NCBI RefSeq assembly: GCF_000001735.4
Contig: NC_003075.7
Location: forward strand, 15,625,001 to 15,689,000
Direction: 5' to 3'
Origin: Arabidopsis thaliana
Lineage: Eukaryota; Streptophyta; Magnoliopsida; Brassicales; Brassicaceae
DNA: 64,000 nucleotides
The notes beneath the pieces are model-generated. The model was given only the letters and a program-made list of their open reading frames with translations, was not told the DNA's origin and did no database searches. The position numbers were made by a program, and so were the translations under genes. Of this stretch, positions 59,101 to 64,000 are shown piece after piece; the stretch's first letter is position 1, and each line of letters starts with the position of its first letter.

Positions 59101-60214
59101 ATGTTATCTCAGCATATAGCAGCATCAAAAGGAAGCCAATATTGTGTTGTATTACTTCTCGAGCATGGAGCAGATCCTAACATTAGAGGTAAAATATAAC
59201 AAAGGTTTTATGAGTCCATTTCGCTTTTATAATCTGGTGATCGTCTAGTTATATAACTGCTTAACTAATTTTGCAGATTCAGAAGGTAGTGTACCATTAT
59301 GGGAAGCAATCATTGGGAGACATGAAGAAAATGCTAAACTCTTATCAGAAAATGGCGCAACGCTAAGCTTCGACACAGTAGGCTATTTCTCGTGCTTAGC
59401 CGTTGGACAAAACAACTTAAATGCGCTCAAAGACATTGTAAAATACGGAGGAGATATCTCACTCTCAGATGTCAACGGAACCACAGCTCTGCACAGAGCA
59501 GTCTCAGAAGGAAACTTGGAGATTGTACAATTCTTGTTAGAGAAAGGAGCTGATATGGACAAGCCAGATGTTTATGGTTGGACGGCTCGTGCTCTTGCTG
59601 AGCATCAAGGACATGAGGATATCAAGGCTTTGTTTTATAATCAGAGACCAGTGGAGAGGAAAACGATACTTGTTTCTGGCACACCAGAGATTAAACCATT
59701 GATGAAACATTCCAGTGAGCCTGTAATGACTCACCATCATTCAAGGGAAGCAATGCCGCCTCTGGCCAGAGCCGTTTCTCAGAGACGGAAGCTCAGTAAT
59801 TTCAAGAACTCGCTGTTTGGTATCATGTCAGCTGCTAAAACTGGTAAAACGCCTCTTGCTCTCTCCATCCTTGACTTAGGTTGCGATTCTTTCAGCCTTT
59901 TTTTCATCCATATGGTTAAAGTAATGAATTCATGTTTTTCAAATGATTCAGGTGATGAAGGAGGAGCATCTACCAGGACTGGAATAAGTGAAGGAGTTGG
60001 TGGGGTTTATCCGGCGAGAGTGACAATCAGTGGTGAGGCTTCCTCCTCCGGTAAAGTAGTAAAGTTACCGGATTCTCTTGAAGAATTAATTGAAATTGGT
60101 GAGAAGAAGCTGGGATTCGTAGCCACAAAGATTCTGAGCAGAGAAGGAGCTGAAATCGACGACATCAGGATTATAAGAGATGGCGATTTTCTCCTTCTTC
60201 TTAAGGTTTCTTGA
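56122..60214 (+). CDS. AKT5: Shaker-type inward-rectifier K+ channel
   Basis: Voltage-gated potassium channel of the plant Shaker family, AKT group, 880 aa, at the plasma membrane. Exons: 56122-56357, 56822-57187, 57300-57357, 57442-57759, 57917-58162, 58237-58335, 58422-58454, 58522-58707, 58808-59002, 59113-59188, 59277-59843, 59952-60214; all phases fit. Six membrane segments lie within residues 80-330, with the selectivity filter TTGYGD at 277-282. A C-linker and cyclic-nucleotide-binding-like domain follow (FYIMVTGAVDII, GHVFGEVGVLCYRPQ). Ankyrin repeats come next (LHIAASKGSQYCVVLLLEHGAD, TALHRAVSEGNLEIVQFLLEKG). The C-terminal KHA domain ends GDFLLLLKVS. Exon 7 is only 33 nt. The closest relative known to me is the pollen channel SPIK/AKT6. 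By recall At4g32500. Confidence 0.96.
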
Positions 60215-60902
60215 TGACTTCGCAAATTCAATATGTAAGAGGATTTAATATGTTGTAGTCATTACAATAGACGGTATATCCCTGTCAACAGTTTTTGTGA
60301 GAGGAAGATCATAAAAATGCAATTCACTTACTTGCAGAAGAAGTTAGTCTGTTACGTGACCTATAATTATTAACATCTAACATAAACGTGCAAACCAAAA
60401 ATAAGACAAGGATAAGTACTTCTCAATCAGTGACTCGATATGGCAGTGAAATTTAAAGTATCCTTATCGCACTAGAGTTTCAATCATCCTGCTTTTTTTT
60501 CTAAGAAACAAAAAGAAGTAACAAAAAGCTTCCTCTTTTAGCCCTAAAGGCAGAAATGAGAGAATTGTCTAGTGATCTATTTACTTCTTTTCTTGTTGTT
60601 CTTGTTGTTATGTAGTAGAAAAAGGTAGAGAGCAAACAAATTCATCAAAATATAACAAAAAGTGAGGAATCCAAAAAAATGTTTCATAGAAGAAACAATC
60701 AGCAAATTTGTATCCTCTGTTCCCCCATCCTTTCTCTGCTTACTTCTTCTTCTTACTCTTCTGTTTCTTTGAAGCAAAGATGTTCACAAGATTTGTTTTT
60801 TTTTTCCTTTTCAAATAAGACTTAGGAGTGTCCACTGTTTTCCGGATATACCTGAGAATAAAGTAAAATATGTAAAAAGGTGCGAATCAAATAAGATTGA
60901 TT
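60215..60902. other. Convergent gap between AKT5 and BOR7
   Basis: About 690 bp of 3' flanks. A candidate alternative last exon of BOR7 lies at 60822-60851 on the minus strand (see findings). Otherwise nothing. Confidence 0.4.
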
Positions 60903-63811
60903 TCAAGAATGGTTATATATTTTTACCATCTGGGATCTGTCTTCTTTGACACTTAAGGTTCTATGCTTGAGTTCACCTCTGCTTGTAGTAATCTCATCCA
61001 GAATCTCTGCATCATAAAACTCGTCTTCACTGTTCTCAACAACACTCAGTGGAATATTATGCGCCTCTCTTAATTCCCCATTGAAGCCGAAGCTGGAGTT
61101 TCGTTGTGGTGCACCAACCATCTCTTCATACTCTGAAGAATCTAAAACTTGGAGATGAGATGGATCAAAAAGTCTCTGGAGGATGTATTGTCGTAACGCA
61201 ATGAGGATGAAGAATGGCAAAGGGAACAATATTCCTCCTACAGGTATCCATGTCACTCCATAGCATATCAGAAAATATAGAAGCTGGAAGAGTGTGAACA
61301 TAACAATCGACTTGTATGGTACTATCTCCACAAATGATGCATGTAAACCTTCAAGAACCCTGTTCACACACACAAAACAAAGCAAAACATATCAGAAAGT
61401 TTATAAACATGTTAAAAGAGGTTGGGATGTATAAGAAGAGAGTTTCAGTACTTGAATCGACGTCCAGGAGTGATGAATAGTAACTGAAGTCTTTCCCAGA
61501 ATTGATTCCCAGGGAGACTATCAACAGCCATGTAAGTGAAGTAACCCCATAGAACTGAAGTTGGTATCATTCTGAGAACTGGTACCGCTAGTATCAACAA
61601 TCCAACAAGGACTGATTGCAATAGATTGCTCACTCTCTGCTCGTTAACTCTAACCGGCAAATGGTCTTCGATATGTACCTCTGGATCAAACTTCTTCCCC
61701 TTTGTTTCTCCACCTCCATCGTCTGCTTTCATCACTGCTTCTTTCAAGTTTTCTAACTCTTTCACCACTGAAGTAGCCTGAAAAGTTTCAGTATGATAAG
61801 ATTGATGAGAAATTAACTTCTTGGTAACTAAAAAGAAAGAGAGGGAGTGAATTTATGAGACAGATATGGTTAGATGCCTTAGGGGATGTTTCCATTTCTA
61901 TAAACACATCTTGCATCCTCCCATAGATCTCTGAGTTACTTGCTTTTTCCCTCATGCATTCTTTTGCTTTCTGGACCATTTTCTTTCTCATTTGCTGCAA
62001 TTGATACAAAAAACGTTTCAGATTTCAAACAATGTAAAAACTAAGGGAAAAATTATTCGATTTTCTCTAACCTGCTTCTTAAGAACTGCAAGACTCTTTG
62101 TGTGCATAGGGGATTGTGGAATGACCCCATTCGAAGGAGGAAGTCCAAGTAGGCCACAGATTAGTGTCTACAACCATTTAGAAATGAATTAGTATTTGAT
62201 TCATACAAATGCAGCAGCTAAAGAATACAGAAGTCGCAAGCCATCATCATAACCATACCATGATTCCTAAAATAAAGATATCATAGTGATAAGCCGTCGG
62301 ATTTTTGAGATTGAACTCCTTTTGCTGAGCCATTTGTGCAGATACACAGTGATCAAAGAAGTATAGGCCAGCGATCATGATTGCTGGTATAAATGCAGCA
62401 AGGATGTAAAGAGGCGGGACCTTCGCCATATCCTGCAAATTTAGTCCAAAAGCAATGATTGGAGTTTCTCTGTTGTAAAGTGTCACAATCACAAATCATA
62501 AGGTAGGTAATAGTAATAGTACCTTGACGACTGTCCAGTGATACAAGGACTCGGATGCCCAAGGAAGTGGCAATTCCAGCCTCCTTGGAACTCCTTCAGG
62601 AAGGTTTCTAGGGACTGTGTATGAAAATGCGCTCCACAACACAAGCATGAGGAGAGTTCCATAATCCCCGATAAAACCTCGCATCCACCCTGCAAAAGTG
62701 AAGATAGTTAGTATTGTTCAATGAACTTTTCAAGTTTTTATCTAAAAAGCCAAGGCAAATTTTTCACGTACTAAAGCCATATTTCCATGATCTTGCCCTC
62801 CTGCTTTTCAGAGCAGTGTAAAGAAGACCGAATGAGAAAATGACTGCAAGCAGACCATTGGTATACCGCCACTGGAACTGATACACTTCCAAACTTGGAT
62901 CGTCAGATTTTGGGACAAGAAACTCGCCGATAAGTCCCTGCATAAGGAAAACACAAACCTTTTAAGTTTTAAAATGTTTGAAAGACTTTTGTGTGACTAT
63001 AACCATGTAAATACCCATCACCACCTTAACAGCCTCTTGGATGAAAAGAACAGTTATGAGCATTCCAAAGAGCTCTCCTGCAATTCTTGTAAACCTAGAA
63101 ATGATGTTGCATGCGTTTAACATAGCAAGAAGCATAAGCAAAACTGCTGTCCAGACACAGACCCTGTTAAACAAAAAAGAGAAAAACAAAGAGTTTCAAT
63201 GTAAGTGAAAGAGGAATCCGCAAAAACAACAGAAAGGAAAATGAGAAGTTTACATACCATCCAGCCCAAGCTAGGTAGAGTTTCTGACCCAATTCAGGCC
63301 TGGATTTGCTGAAGCTGTGAAGATAAGTATACATAATGATAGTGGGTTCTGCAACACCAACTATCAAGAGAGGTTGTCCACCAAAAACTGAATGAATAAT
63401 TCCACAAAGAGCTGTGGAAGCTAATGATTCCGCTATGCCAAGACTTCGATCTAAAGCAAGAGTTTGATTAAAAAAAAAAAAAACAATCAGACAAGCTCTC
63501 TGGAAGCAACTAATATAAGATATTGAGATATACTATCTGTCACCTGTCTCTCTGCTTAACTGCTCGCCGAATGCAATGACAGGTAGTGCAGAGGCAATGA
63601 AAATATAGAGAGTTGGAGCCAGTATCCTGAAATCCATTGTTCAATGATAAGTTTGCAAAAAAATTCTGAAAGAAGTTAACGAAAAAAGCATGAACAAAGT
63701 ATAATACCTAACACCAGAATTGAAGGCAGCAAGCCAGTCTTGTTTGTAACACTTTCTTCTTCCATTGAAATCGTTAATAATCCCACCAAATGGGAATTTA
63801 ACTCCCTCCAT
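60903..63811 (-). CDS. BOR7: Boron (HCO3-/anion-exchanger-type) transporter
   Basis: Borate exporter of the SLC4-like BOR family, 673 aa, plasma membrane. Exons: 63811-63708, 63626-63544, 63450-63258, 63163-63025, 62937-62772, 62689-62523, 62432-62259, 62167-62072, 61994-61878, 61777-61452, 61359-60903. The start [18 protein letters not shown] matches the BOR pattern, and the core contains [35 protein letters not shown] and [14 protein letters not shown] hydrophilic loop separates the last two membrane segments, and a cytosolic tail ends KIYNHS. Intron 9 starts with GC instead of GT (61877-61876). By recall At4g32510; the number BOR7 is from memory. Confidence 0.94.
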
Positions 63812-64000
63812 AGCAATACCAATGAAGGCCTCCTGTGTGTGGATCCATGCAATGAAATTAACAACAGAGATGATTATAATGGAAAGGTAGAAGAATCAAA
63901 GCCTAAAAACACTTGAGTTTCCATATTAATGTTGTTTAACTATACAAATCGATCAAACAAAGGAGAAAATCCGAAATGAAATCAATGACGTACGTACAGA
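63812..64000 (-). promoter_or_regulatory. BOR7 5' flank
   Basis: The 189 bases upstream of the BOR7 start codon run off the window. They probably include leader sequence. I do not see the minimal ATGTAA upstream frame that controls some boron genes. Confidence 0.35.

Overview
This window is nuclear DNA from a Brassicaceae plant, almost certainly Arabidopsis thaliana. The evidence is AT-rich DNA, short GT-AG introns, and reconstructed proteins whose exon sums match Arabidopsis lengths from memory: CESA1 1081 aa, CYP95 837 aa, AKT5 880 aa, BOR7 673 aa, SHS1 392 aa. From recall, the gene order matches chromosome 4, roughly At4g32370 to At4g32510. Those locus names are memory and were not looked up. 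All exon joins below were worked out by hand from splice consensus and checked for reading frame.

Layout. (1) 0.5-10.4 kb: three tandem polygalacturonase-type (GH28) genes on the + strand, paralogous exon for exon but with different start arrangements and tails. (2) 11.5-15.2 kb: an intronless TPT/NST-family transporter and the SHS1/BT1 adenylate carrier, both +. (3) 16.0-27.1 kb: CESA1 (14 coding exons) and the RS-rich cyclophilin CYP95 (13 coding exons), both on -. (4) 28-37.7 kb: an intronless mitochondrial-editing-type PPR gene (GRS1), an Agenet/Tudor-like gene and a second PPR gene (MEF8S), all +. (5) 38.0-46.1 kb: the DUF642 cell-wall gene BDX and QCR7 (complex III), both -, separated by about 4.8 kb that holds a 5'-truncated LINE. 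(6) 46.4 kb: a tRNA-Gly(GCC). (7) 46.5-51.5 kb: a gene-poor stretch. (8) 51.5-63.8 kb: a DUF506 gene (+), ENODL4 (-), AKT5 (+) and BOR7 (-).

These are independent eukaryotic genes, not an operon. Several concern cell walls (polygalacturonases, CESA1, BDX, possibly ENODL4) and several concern organelles (SHS1, GRS1, MEF8S, QCR7), but I see no evidence that they act as one system.

I found no clearly undescribed biological system. The observations most worth a second look are small-scale: migration of the start codon in the first polygalacturonase gene, initiator codons isolated on tiny first exons in its two neighbours, a 75-bp repeat encoding a proline-rich tail, a well-placed in-frame CUG upstream of SHS1, a GC-AG intron in BOR7, a truncated LINE with target-site duplications, a nested inverted-repeat cluster at 55.4 kb, and a promoter-type site II cluster placed between two convergent genes.
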